From the NCBI GenBank assembly GCA_018873225.1, contig JAEILZ010000006.1, positions 930,001 to 994,000 on the forward strand: a stretch of 64,000 nucleotides of DNA. Direction: 5' to 3'. Both the position numbers and the translations under genes were made by a program. The notes below the pieces were generated by a model, which did not search any database, had not been told where the DNA came from, and saw only the letters and a program-made list of their open reading frames with translations. The number at the start of each line of letters is the position of its first letter. Positions within the stretch are counted from its first letter, which is position 1. Positions 27,101 to 37,631 of this stretch are shown here, piece after piece. The stretch comes from [Phialemoniopsis] sp. UDSM-2020 (lineage: Eukaryota; Ascomycota; Sordariomycetes; Thyridiales; Thyridiaceae).

Positions 27101-27165
27101 AAAAGAATTAAAAAGAGATTATAATAAAGAAGAGATAAAAGAAATAAAAGAAAATATTAATTAAT
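24160..27165 (+). pseudogene. hAT-family transposase relic (RIP-degraded)
   Basis: Plus-strand translation gives two diagnostic hAT blocks. Near 25156-25270 it reads LSLTFNI*TSNS*IAFLSF and then FKLNYKLIGI, matching the family's F-D-I-W-T-S...FK...L-G core, with W and Q replaced by stops. Near 26925-27163 an uninterrupted frame reads YSILSNLARIYL, then IITKFRNRLTSNTTKKLILL and KSWKI, the classical C-terminal dimerisation region. An open N-terminal stretch at about 24185-24430 is rich in acidic and Asn/Ser residues. The BED zinc finger expected after it is not clear. hAT elements are cut-and-paste DNA transposons with 8-bp target duplications; the ends were not resolved. Stops throughout make it non-functional. 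Confidence 0.72.
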
Positions 27166-27540
27166 TAATTTTAAATTTTAAATAGATTTAAATATTTAAT
27201 TAATTAAATTATAAAGATAATAATTAATATTTAATATTTTAAATAAATTAATTAAGTAAAAAATAAAAATATTTTATTAATATTTAATTATAATTTATTT
27301 ATAATTATTTAAATTAATTTAATTAATTTTAATTAGCTTTTAATTAAATTACAATTAATTAATTTTAATTAAAAATTCTTTTTATAATTTTAATTAACCT
27401 TTAATTATAATTAATATAATTAATTTTAATTTACCTTTAATTATAATTAATTAATTAAATTTATAATCCTAATATTAATTAAATTATTTAAAAGAAAAAG
27501 TTTATCTTTTAAAGATTAAAAATTAATTATATATAAAAAA
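27166..27540. other. TTAATTAA-rich tract, possible hAT end region
   Basis: It contains repeated AATTAATTTTAATTA-type tracts with an unusually high share of retained C (for example taattaacctttaattataa). Inverted resemblance to 21870-22080 suggests subterminal or terminal inverted repeats of the hAT element. This is inference only. Confidence 0.35.
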
Positions 27541-30260
27541 CTATATTAAAAGTACTATTAATATTTAATATTAAAAGTATTATAATATTATTATAACCTT
27601 ATATAGTTTTAATTTAGTTTATTAATATTTATAAAGCTATTTTTATAAAATAATTTTATTAGTTTTTTATTTACTTATTTAAAAGAACTCTTAGTATCTT
27701 TATTATATTTATAATATAAAAAGCTAATATAGCTTTAAAAAGCTTACTTATTATATTTAATAAAATAATTAGTTTTTATTTATTTAAAAGTATAAAATTC
27801 TTATTAAACTTTATTAATATTACTATTTTAAATATCTTAAATATCTTTAAAAAGTATTCTATTTTTAAATATATAGTAAATATATTAATAAAATAGCTAA
27901 GAAATAACTAATAAATTATTTTAAAAAAGTTATTTAAAATATTATTTACTTTTAAAACTTTTTATAACTTTATTTAACTAAAATATCTATTTAAATTATC
28001 TAATATAATCTAATTAAATATTAATATCTTTTTAATTTAGTTATAAACTAACTATAAATTAGTAATATTCTTTATATAAGCTAATAATTTTAAAAGGAAC
28101 TTTATTTTTAAAGTTTAAATCTTCTTTTTATATATTTAAATTAAACTATTAACTATTTTAAAAAAAGAAATTATAAAAATTAATATTAACTTATAATTAT
28201 TTTATTATATTTATTTAATAATAATTTAAAAGATATTAATATCTTATATTTAAATAATTATTATTTATATTAGTTTAGCCTTTAAAAAGAAGAGATAACT
28301 AATCCTAATATAGTATATTTAATATAATTAATCTAATATAATAAATATAATACCTATATTGTAAAGATATAATAATAATTCCTAATACTAGTAAATATAA
28401 TTATAATATATTAATTCTATTATTTTAGCCTAAAGATTTAATCTTTATTAAATCCCTATATATATAAAGGGTTAGACTTAGATTTAGAATTTAAACTTTA
28501 AATTTAATTATAGATATAAATCTATAATTATAGTAATATATCTAAATATCTATTTTTAAAATAGCTTTTTATAAACTATAAGATATAACTTCTATATTAT
28601 AAATAATACTATTAGCTATAAGTAAATCTACTTTATAAGCTTTAATAATTCTTATTAAAAAGATTAATTATTTATAGTTTTTCTTTATATATAAAAGAAT
28701 ATATTTACTTCTATTAAATAGCTATTTTTTTCTCTTTCTATTTTATCTTTATTTTTATTTCCTCCTATATATAAAAAAGAAATTAATTATAATTTATAAT
28801 TACTAAGATAATAAAAAAGAATAAAACTAAATTTAAAAACTATCTTATTTCTTTCTTTAAAGGCTTTATTAAATAGCTAAAGATTAAGATAGTTAAAATA
28901 TATCTAAAGCTTAATCTTAATAACTTAAAAGGCTTTACTAAAGGCCTTAACTTTAAAAATAATATAGTTCTACTAAGCTTTAATTACTTTCTTATTAGTA
29001 ATTAAAAAGTATATATCTTTTTATATATTTAAAAGACTACTTATAATTTAAAAAAGGTTATTTAAACTTTTAATAATTATAATAAGTAGTTTAAAAATTA
29101 GTTTAAATATATAAAATAGAAGGCTTAAAAGACTAAGAATTAGATAAGTAAATAAGATTAGCTTCTTTAAGTATTATCTATATTTTTAAAAAAGGAATTT
29201 TATACTTACTATAAATTACTTAGGGGTTAAATAATTAATTAATAGTTAAATAAAGTTATTAGATTTAGTAAAGATCTTAAGATTAATTAATAGTCTTATT
29301 AAATATTAATAATATATAATACTTCTAATATAATTATATCCTCTATTTAGAGGTTAATATCTTATATAGTTATATTATAAAAAGTAAATTTTTAGTTTTT
29401 AATTTTAGCTTTTTAAATAATTCTTTTTTTAATATTAATTAGTTAATACCTCTTTTATTAAATCTTATTATTTCTATAATAAATCTACTATTTATCTATT
29501 TTCTATTTATTATAAAGTATTTAAATTATCTTTTTATTTTATTATAAGTAATTAAAATATTTATCTTTATATTTAGAAATTATATTATTTTAAATTATAT
29601 AAATCTTTTATATTAATTAATTAATATAAAAGTTAATTTAAAAGGTAGTAAAAAGATTATTAAAAGGATATAATAAAGTAATAATAAGAATCTTTATCTT
29701 TTTAAAATTAAACTTTTATTAGTTAAAAGATTTCTTTTTAATTAATTTTAATAGCTTTATATAAATTACTACTAGCTATAAATAATAATTATTATTAGTT
29801 AAATTATTAACTTTCTATTAGTTTATTATAAGATTTTTATTAATTTATTATAAGTTAATTATATTATTTTTTATATTAAAAAATCTTCTAATTAGAATTC
29901 TTTTAAATATAAAAAGCCTTAGGTTTTATACTATTATAAGGGATTATAATTTATATATCTTAAAGTTATAAGAAGGTTAATTAGGTTTCTAGTTTTAATA
30001 ATAGAGATTAAAATCTTTAATAAGTAATATTTATAATTTAGCTAGATATATAGTAAGCTTATTTAATAGGGTCTACTAGCTTATATTATAATTATAATAG
30101 GAGCTTAATAAATAAACTATATAAATATTATAGTTTTATTCTTTTTTTTTAACTTTTATTTAATATTAATTTAAATTTACTTTAAAATATATAAGTTTTA
30201 TTTTCTTTTTAATATATAATATATAGTAGAAATATAAATATATAGTAAATATAATAAATA
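27540..30260 (-). pseudogene. LINE (Tad1-like) endonuclease/RT relic
   Basis: Read on the minus strand, 28235 down to about 27540 follows the start of fungal LINE reverse transcriptases. A piece reading YFLKIFKIFKIVILIKFNKN corresponds to the GY-PKHFK...TV-LRKP-K block. After it come a stretch like LLNIISKLFKAILAF (RPIALL-T-GK-LE-ILA) and ILNINSTFNIVF (LLLD-SGAFD-V). Upstream on that strand (about 30000-29700), DFNLYY*N*KP and LRLFIFKRILIRRFF resemble the Dil-LQEP and R-L-F-RKDL parts of the apurinic-type endonuclease. The order endonuclease then RT fits a LINE. It is interrupted by the repeat at 28250-29353. Stops lie at expected Trp/Gln sites. The assignment is by eye and the outer limits are uncertain. 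Confidence 0.55.
28250..29353 (+). repeat. 1.1-kb repeat, plus copy inside the LINE relic
   Basis: The best-preserved full-length mutated copy (1104 bp), retaining many C and G residues. It ends with the palindrome CCTCTATTTAGAGG. It is flanked by the 14-bp direct repeat TTAATATCTTATAT at 28236-28249 and 29354-29367. The minus-strand LINE relic lies on both sides, so this copy disrupted it. Confidence 0.85.
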
Positions 30261-31009
30261 GAAGAATAAATAATAATAAAAAAATTAAAAAAAAGCTTAT
30301 TATAAGATTAATAATATTAATTTTAATAATTAAAAAAAATAATAATAATATAATATAAATAATATAAATTAATAATAATAATAATATAGCTTTTTAGTTA
30401 AATATTTAATAAATATATAAATTTTAAAAAATATAAATTAATCTTTTTTATTTAAATAAAAATAAAGAAAATTAAACTTAATAGCTTTTTATATAAATAA
30501 AAAATTTTAAAAATAAAATTATTTTTATATTATTATAATAAAGTAATAAAAATAATAATATATATTATTATTTATTATTATTTATTTATAAAGATTTAAA
30601 TAAAACTTTAAAAAAAGATATTTTTAAATCTATTATATACTTATAGTAACTTTATAATAGCTATTTTAAATTTAAATAAAATTATTTATATAGTTAAATA
30701 GATATTTAAATATAGAAAAATCACTTAATTTAAATTAATAAAAAAGATTTAAAGAAAGAATAAAAAGAAGAACTTAAAAAGATATAATAATAAAAAGACT
30801 TAATCTATTTATTATTTTTAAATTTAAAGTTTAATATAAGATTTAAAGATATAGTTTTAACTTTAAAGTAATAAATATAATATAAAAGTATTATAAAAAA
30901 ATAATAAAAAACTTTTATTTTAATTTTTAATATAGTTTTTCTTTTAATATAACTAAATAAAGATATTATAAATAATTTATATTAATATAATAAAATAATA
31001 ATAATAATA
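30261..31009. other. Unassigned AT-rich DNA
   Basis: A stretch with TAA/ATA trinucleotide-like runs (for example near 30290-30380 and 31000-31020). No protein pattern was recognised on either strand. It may be the 5' part of the LINE relic or separate degraded DNA. Confidence 0.35.
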
Positions 31010-31816
31010 ATAATATATTATTAATTTAAATATCTATTTTTAAAATTATTTTATAAGTTTTAGTAATTTTTATAAAAAAGATTAATTATTTATAATTTTT
31101 CTTTATATATAAAAAATATATTTAATTTTATAATTATCTCTTCTTCTTTTTATTTTATTTTTATCTTTATCTCTTTTTATATATAAAAATAAATTAATTA
31201 TAATTTATTATTATTATTTAAAATTAATTTAAAATTAAAAATACTATTAAAAGTAAAAAACCCCTTCTTTCTTATTTTTAAAAGAAATACTATATAGCTA
31301 TATATTAAAATAAATAAAATATTATAACTATTAAAATTTAAAATTAAAAAACTTAAAGTTTTTATAAAAGAGCTTAATTTTAAAAATAATATAATTATAT
31401 TAGCTTTTAATTATATCTTTCTTAATATTTAAAAAGTATATATCTTTTTAAAGATTTTAAAGATTATTATTACTATATAAAGATTAAAAGTTATTTAAGC
31501 CTTTTATAGCTTTAAGAAGTAGTATTAAATCTAGCTTAAGTATATTAAAAAAGTAACTTAAAAAGTTAAAAAGTAAAGTTAATTTCTTTAAATAAGTATT
31601 ATTTATATTTTTAAAGAAGGGTTTTTATACTTATTATAAACTACTTAAATCTTAAATAGTTAATAAATAGTTAAATAATTAAATAATAATTAAATAATTA
31701 ATTAATATTTAAATAAAATTATTAAATTTAATTAAGATTTTAAAGTTAATTAATAATCTTATTAAATATTAATAATATATAATACTTTTAATATAATTAT
31801 ATCTTCTATTTAAAAG
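31010..31816 (+). repeat. 1.1-kb repeat, plus copy lacking its first ~270 bp
   Basis: It begins within the family at the taatatattattaatttaaatat block and runs to tcttctatttaaaag. Its middle section matches the copy at 12413-14585 closely, so those two form a sub-group. Unlike the other fragments, this one lacks the TCTAAATA end. Confidence 0.62.
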
Positions 31817-32048
31817 ATTAATTACTAATTATTATTATTTAATAAATTATAATTTATATTAGTTTAGCTTTAAAATAAAAAGATAACTAATTTTAATATA
31901 ATATATTTAATATAATTAATATAATATAATAAATATAATATTTATATTTTAAAGATATAGTAATAGTTTTTAATTTTAATAAATATAATTATAATATATT
32001 AATTAGATTATTTTAATTTAAAAGCTTAATCTCTATTAAATCTTTATA

Positions 32049-33666
32049 TTTAAATAATTATTATTTATATTAGTTTAATCTTTAAAAAGAAAAAATAACT
32101 AATTCTAATATAATATATTTAATATAATTAATCTAATATAATAAATATAATACCTATATTTTAAAAATATAGGAAGAGATGGCTACCGGACCAAGTGCAC
32201 TCTTTTGTACGCAGAGAAAGGCCACAGGCAACCAGTCTTTCCGGTGAGAGTCATCAGGGCTTGCAGAGCAGGTTTGCTCATAGCCAGTGGTACTGCTCGT
32301 GCGGGAGTTGTGTCCCATGGTTCGCAAAAAGCCATCTCGAAGACGGACGTCCGGACGCATCACCGCAACCACAGGGTAGGTGGTGCCCATGATCCAGGAT
32401 TCCGCACCCATAGTCGAGTTCAAAGTTTAAATTCCGGATCCGAGTCCGGCCCTCCGCACGCGCAGGGAAAGGTTAAGCTTTCGGGCCGGGGTAGTAGGGT
32501 CAACATACTATAACTGTATTCGCCAGTATTAGAAACTATCATTGTGTCTTTGGAATACGGGTATTATGTTTATTATGTTGGATTAACTGTGTTGAATATA
32601 CTATATCAGGATTAGTTGTTTCTTCTTTTCAGAGGCTGAACTGATACGAATTATAATTATTTAGATATTTTAAAAATATAATAATAATTTCTAATACTAA
32701 TAAATATAATTATAATATATTAATTCTACTATTTTAGCCTAAAAGCTTAATCTTTATTAAATTTCTATATATATAAAGAACTAAATTTAAATCTAGAATT
32801 TAAACTTTAAATTTAACTATAGATATAAACTTATAGTTATAGTAATATACTATTTAAATATCTATCTTTAAAATAACTTTTTATAAACTATAGAATATAA
32901 TTTCTATATTATAAATAATACTATTAACTATAAATAAATCTACTTTATAAATCTTAATAACTCTTATTAGAAAGATTAGTTATTTATAGTCTTTTTTTAT
33001 ATATAAAAGAATATACTTAATCTATTTCTTCTTCTTTCTATTCTATCTTTATCTCTATCTTCTTCTATATATAAAAAAGAAATTAATTATAATTTATAAT
33101 TACCACTTAGAATTAACTTAAAATTTAAAATAATAAAAAAGAATAAAATTAAATCTAAAAACTATCTTATTCTTTTCTTTAAAGGCTTTACTAAATAGCT
33201 AAAGATTAAAATAGTTAAGATATATTTAAAGCTTAATCTTAATAACTTAAAAGATTTTACTAAAAGTTTTAACTTTAAAGATAATATAGTCCTATTAAGC
33301 TTTAGTTATCTTCTTATTAGTAGTTAAAAAGTATATATCTTCTTATATATTTAAAAAACTACTTATAATTTAAAAAAGATTATCTAAATTTTTAATAATT
33401 ATAATAAGTAATTTAAAAATTAGCTTAAATATATAAAATAAGAGATTTAAAAGGCTAAAAATTAGATAAATAAATAGAATTAACTTCTTTAAATAAATAT
33501 TATCTATATTTTTAAAGAAGGGATTTTATACTTATTATAAATTACTTAAGAGTTAAATAGTTAGTTAATAGTTAAATAGAGTTATTAAGTTTAATAAAGA
33601 TTTTAAAGTTAATTAATAGTCTTATTAAATATTAATAATATATAATTATATTCTTTATTTAAAGGA
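32049..33666 (+). repeat. 1.1-kb repeat, middle level of the nest
   Basis: A plus copy inserted into the outer copy and flanked by the 14-bp direct repeat ATTAAATCTTTATA at 32035-32048 and 33667-33680. It is itself split by the GC island. Net length without the island and its duplication is ~1109 bp. RIP-mutated on both sides of the island. Confidence 0.82.
32172..32664 (-). mobile_element. Unmutated, truncated copy of the 1.1-kb repeat (GC island)
   Basis: The 493 bp are GC-normal in an otherwise AT-only block. The reverse complement aligns base for base with the first ~490 bases of the mutated copies. For example gggacacaactcccgcac here matches aagatataacttctatat in the copy at 28250; differences are C-to-T or G-to-A. 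It is flanked by the 16-bp direct repeat ATATTTTAAAAATATA (32156-32171 and 32665-32680) and interrupts the middle copy. It keeps the TCTAAATAATTATAATTCG terminus but lacks the ~600 bases leading to the CCTCTATTTAGAGG end. No credible protein is encoded. The most likely reading is a young insertion made after its neighbours had been mutated by RIP. Confidence 0.88.
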
Positions 33667-34588
33667 ATTAAATCTTTATATATATAAAGAGTTAAACTTA
33701 AATTTAGAATTTAAATTTTAAATTTAATTATAAGTATAAATCTATAATTATAATAATATATTTAAATATTTATCTTTAAAATAGCTTTTTATAAATTATA
33801 AGATATAATTTCTATATTAATATAAATAATACTATTAGCTGTAAATAAATCTACTTTATAAGCCTTAATAACTTTTATTAGAAAAACTAATTACTTATAG
33901 CTTTCTTTATATATAAAAAAGTATATTTAGTTTTATTATAATTATTTTTTTCTTTTTTTATTTTATTTTTATCTTTATTTTTCTTATAAACTTAATTAAA
34001 TTCTATAATTATAATAAAATTAAATATATTAAATAAGAAGAAAGAGCTTAAAAGATATTAAGTCTCTTTTCTTTAAAGCTCTACTAAGAAGCTATATATT
34101 ATTATAAAGAAAGTATAACTAAAATCTAACTTTAAAAACTTAAAAGGCTTTATTAAAGGTCTTAATCTTAATAATAATATAGCCTTATTAATCTTTAAAT
34201 ACCTTCTTATTAATAGCTAAAAAGTATATATCTCTTTATATATTTAATAGGTTACTTATAATTTAAAAAAAATTATTTAAGCTTTTAATAACTATAGTAA
34301 GTAGTTTAAAAACTAGCTTAAATATATAAAAAAAAAAGATTTAAAAAACTAAGAATTAAATAAGTAAATAAAATTAGTTTTTTTAAATAAATATTATTTA
34401 TATTTTTAAAAAAGAAATCTTATACTTATTATAAATTACTTAAAAATTAAATAATTAATTAATAATTAAATAAAATTATTAAATTTAATAAAGATTTTAA
34501 AATTAATTAATAGTTCTATTAAATATTAATAATATATAATACTTTTAATATAATTATATTTTATATTTAAAGGATTAATTATTATTAT

Positions 34589-35150
34589 ATTTATTTAATT
34601 TATATAATTTTATTATATTAATAAATTATATTTTTATTTTTAATAAACTTTTAAAGTGTTTTTTAAAAAATAATAATAAAATATTAAAAAAAAAATTAAA
34701 AAATTATTAAATTAAATTATTTAAAAATAAAATTTTATTAAAAATTCTTTAAAAATAAAGTTTTATTAATATTTCTTTATAAATTAATTAATTAATTAAT
34801 TATTATTTAACTTAATAAATATATATATATTTAAAAAACTAAATAAAGCTATTATAACTAATTTTATTAATATAATAAGATAATATTAATAATTATTAAT
34901 TAATTAATTTATAATTAATTAAACTTATTAAACTAACTAATTATAATATATCTATTTTAAAAAAAATTATATATTAAATAAACTAACTTTATAACTTTAA
35001 TTATATAGCTTATAAGTATATAAGCTATTATAATCTTTAATAGCCTATAATACTAAATTTAATATTAATCTAGATAATTTATATTCCTTTATTTTAATAG
35101 ATATAATTAAAGTTAGTATTTTCACTTAATAACTAGGAGGTATTTTAAGG
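34589..35150. other. Unassigned AT-rich edge of the block
   Basis: Degraded DNA with runs of A and TTAATTAA-like tracts and no recognised relic. G and C rise gradually from about 34950, and normal composition returns near 35140, about 40 bases before the acyltransferase stop codon. Confidence 0.45.
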
Positions 35151-35181
35151 ATCATGTAAAATGTATTTCATGTATTCAGGT

Positions 35182-36609
35182 CTATACGCGGGTTAAATGT
35201 AGCCAGTCTCTATCTTGACAGAGGATATCCATTGATGAGCTGGGCAGATTTACCAGCAGCTCATGCACCTGTGCAGTCTTCTTAGCCGGCAGGATCAATG
35301 CCCCAGCTAGACCCCACGTCTCCTGCGCTTTTCGTATCGTATCTGGAACCTTGGAGGTTGTGCCTGGGATGTCCCAGGCTGTATCAGCACCGAAGAAGCG
35401 CCAGGTGTTGAAGCCAAGATCCGTCGGGCTTCGAGGATCGCAGGACAGGCCAACACGTCGGGGGTCCGTTACAGACTGGAAAAAAGCCGTGCGCTTGTTG
35501 ACAAAGGTATCGTCAACATTCTGTATTGAGGTCTCGATCCGACGAACCAGGCGACCCAAGATTGAGAGATCATTACATGCAGCCGACAGTTCCGAGGCCA
35601 CCGAGGTTGTAATGGCAATAGCTGTGGCGTTGCCGAAGTAGTTGTCGTAACGTCCATCCACGGTGACCCTTTTCTTCCAGTTGACCATCGTTTGCAGCCT
35701 GGCGGGAGGATCTGAATCAAGCCTGGGAATGTAGTCCTTGTCTTGTAACCTAGCACGGCTGATATGAGCCCAAGCCCAAGCCGCCAAGCAGGTGTAGTTG
35801 GACGGCAGTTTCTTCATATTCGTGACTGCGGCCAGTTCTTTACGAAGAGTCTCCAGTCTACCATTCTCGAACACAAAGATCTTCCCAGCTCTATCTATTT
35901 CATCGATGGAGACACCTGCTGTCTGAATATGGGGCACCGTTGGCCCCAAAGGATCCGGCAGAATTGTGTACTCGGGTAGCTGGTAGACGAGCTCTCCTGC
36001 ATGGCCACGGCCTGGCCGCTGTTTCGGCAGCTCGAACTGCAGGTTAGAGGGTATCATGATAGTATTGCTCCTTGTTTGCGCTGCGAAGCTCTCGAGGAAC
36101 ATGCGAAGACACTCGCCGTCGGCAATAGCGTGATGGAAAAAGACTGTGAGCAGAAGCCCGCCGCGTATGACAAAGGCCTTGATCACTGCGACTGGAACAG
36201 GACCTTTGCTCAAGTCGTGAGGAATAAAGAATCGAGGATGTACAAAGTCTTCGGGGGGGAAACCGGCTGACTTGAGGTCTTGGTAACTCGCAAAATCATC
36301 CCCGAGGTGTTGCATCTCGTAGGGTATAGAGTCATTAGGAGAGGTGCAAAGGAATATGCGTCCTGGCTCGTTGCCGATACCCGCTGCTATCTGTCCAGCA
36401 AAGTCCGGTCGTTGTTCCGCCAGGCGATCTAGGGCTGATTTGAGACGGCTAGAAGCTCTATCCATGCTGCTGCTGTCGTTCAAAAAGGGAAAACACAAAA
36501 CAACTCGCATGTAAGAACGCATAGAGACCTGATCCCACACCGATAAAGGCACCACAGCGGTGGTCCCGCCATCGGCGGATATGGTGTTTCTTGGCTCTGC
36601 TGTCGTCAT
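35182..36609 (-). CDS. BAHD-type acyltransferase (HXXXD family)
   Basis: Predicted CoA-dependent acyltransferase of the transferase family that includes fungal trichothecene 3-O-acetyltransferase and plant BAHD enzymes. It would transfer an acyl group to a hydroxyl or amine of a small molecule. The single-exon frame holds the catalytic motif HHAIADG, with H160 and D164 counted from the ATG at 36609. A C-terminal block NTWRFFGADTAWDIP lies where the family's DFGWG-like structural motif is expected. Length 475 residues, normal for the family. The frame extends upstream to a GTG at 36630, but the ATG at 36609 is the likely start. No synthase or P450 gene is visible nearby, so the substrate is unknown. 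It ends next to the AT-rich block, a typical location for accessory metabolism genes. The sequence is undamaged. Confidence 0.83.
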   Translation of the reverse strand: MTTAEPRNTISADGGTTAVVPLSVWDQVSMRSYMRVVLCFPFLNDSSSMDRASSRLKSALDRLAEQRPDFAGQIAAGIGNEPGRIFLCTSPNDSIPYEMQHLGDDFASYQDLKSAGFPPEDFVHPRFFIPHDLSKGPVPVAVIKAFVIRGGLLLTVFFHHAIADGECLRMFLESFAAQTRSNTIMIPSNLQFELPKQRPGRGHAGELVYQLPEYTILPDPLGPTVPHIQTAGVSIDEIDRAGKIFVFENGRLETLRKELAAVTNMKKLPSNYTCLAAWAWAHISRARLQDKDYIPRLDSDPPARLQTMVNWKKRVTVDGRYDNYFGNATAIAITTSVASELSAACNDLSILGRLVRRIETSIQNVDDTFVNKRTAFFQSVTDPRRVGLSCDPRSPTDLGFNTWRFFGADTAWDIPGTTSKVPDTIRKAQETWGLAGALILPAKKTAQVHELLVNLPSSSMDILCQDRDWLHLTRV

Positions 36610-37611
36610 TGCGAGGCTGCGGTCACACACGAGACATGGGCACTATATCAACGTGGGCGATCAGTTCTGGGAGCTGAAAGCTCAGGGGTCAGGGACTACG
36701 AGAAGGAGAAGAGGAGTCGGCTAACCTCTGCTTGGCACAGCGTCGAGTATGATACCTTTTTCTTATCCTGGAGAAGACTGGAGCTTGGAGAAAGATAGCC
36801 ACGACACCGGCGACCGGGAAAAAGGGATAATTCTGATTTTGGATGGAAACAACGCCGGGTATGGTTGGGTAGTTGATGATCGGTAGACCGGTGACGAGAT
36901 GTGCTATCGCTGTTCTCCTGCCGCGGGAGAGGTTGCCCGCGGCTGAGGTCGAAGTTGTGAGCCGTTGAGCAGGTGTTTGCATGCGGATGGGCAGTGCCGG
37001 GTGCTTGCATGTTGGCAGGGCGGACGAGTTCCATGGAGGAGATGCAAATGTCTTATATACCCGATCAAGCAGCGGTTTGCCCCCCTGGTTTATGGCAATC
37101 TCTAAGAGGCGTGACTAAGCCTGAGATTCCTGATGCTTGACTCAAGCAGCCGTGACTATGTCTAGGAGAAAGAAGGCAGGGAGAGAGGAGAGACTGGCCA
37201 GCTACATGGAGTGGGAAGGCCAGGAGGGGCGGGCAAGCGTGGCCGTGTGTGAGTGTTTTGAGCGGTGACGGCTCGGGAAGACTCTGGCCACATCACATCA
37301 ACATTGAATGGCAGGCCGGGTGAAAGGTGAGGGAGGGGTGTGCAGGTGAATCAATCGTGAACGTCACGCTGAACGAGCCGGAGCGGCGCCTTGGAAGGAA
37401 TTCAACGGAGATCGGCATGCCCAATTTCAGCCCAACTGTCGCGCGTGCATGGCTGGGTACCCTGAGAAATGACAGAAATCCAGGAATGAGCCATTGACTG
37501 TTCCTATTGCTGCAACCTCTTTGCCGTCGAGCACCACCCTTTACGTAGAAACATCAGGTATTTTTGTCAACCATGCGTTTGCTGCCTCTAACGGAGGTGC
37601 CCTTGCCAGTG

Positions 37612-37631
37612 TTTTTTTTTTTTTTTTTTTT
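37612..37631. repeat. Poly-T run (20 nt)
   Basis: A 20-base T homopolymer in GC-normal intergenic DNA. It creates an artificial poly-Phe stretch in the overlapping frames. It is too isolated to assign to a retroelement tail. Confidence 0.9.

Larger units (their letters stand above)
31839..34575 (+). repeat. 1.1-kb repeat, outermost of a three-level nest
   Basis: A plus copy flanked by the 13-bp direct repeat TAATTATTATTAT at 31826-31838 and 34576-34588. It is split by the insert at 32049-33666. Without that insert and its duplication the element is ~1105 bp, the same size as the copy at 28250. Fully RIP-mutated. Confidence 0.78.
4863..35150. repeat. ~30-kb AT-rich block of RIP-degraded transposons
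   Basis: From 4863 to about 35150 the sequence is almost only A and T, apart from a GC-normal island at 32172-32664. No sustained normal open frames exist. Translating by eye shows recognisable transposon proteins in which Trp and Gln codons have become stops, as expected from C-to-T change on both strands. Homologous repeat copies differ from the unmutated island almost only by C-to-T and G-to-A. This is the known signature of repeat-induced point mutation in ascomycetes. The borders are sharp: the left one lies right after a stop codon and the right one about 40 bases before another. Confidence 0.93.

Noticed and set aside
28250..29353. 1.1-kb repeat as an LTR or a Helitron because of its palindromic end
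   Set aside because: There is no TG...CA ends and no internal region between pairs. Target duplications of 13-16 bp do not fit LTR elements (4-6 bp) or Helitrons (none).
32154..32513. Open frames in the GC island (minus 32154-32423, plus 32205-32513) as genes
   Set aside because: They simply reflect the unmutated repeat sequence, which reads through in several frames. There is no recognisable domain, and one frame runs into the mutated host repeat.
4863..35150. AT-rich block as a centromere
   Set aside because: Ascomycete regional centromeres can look like this, but they are usually much longer. This block is ~30 kb with intact genes on both sides. Only CenH3 mapping could decide, so I do not claim it.
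37612..37631. 20-base T run as a retroelement poly(A) tail in reverse
   Set aside because: No adjacent element sequence and no target-site duplication were seen, so a plain homopolymer is the simpler reading.
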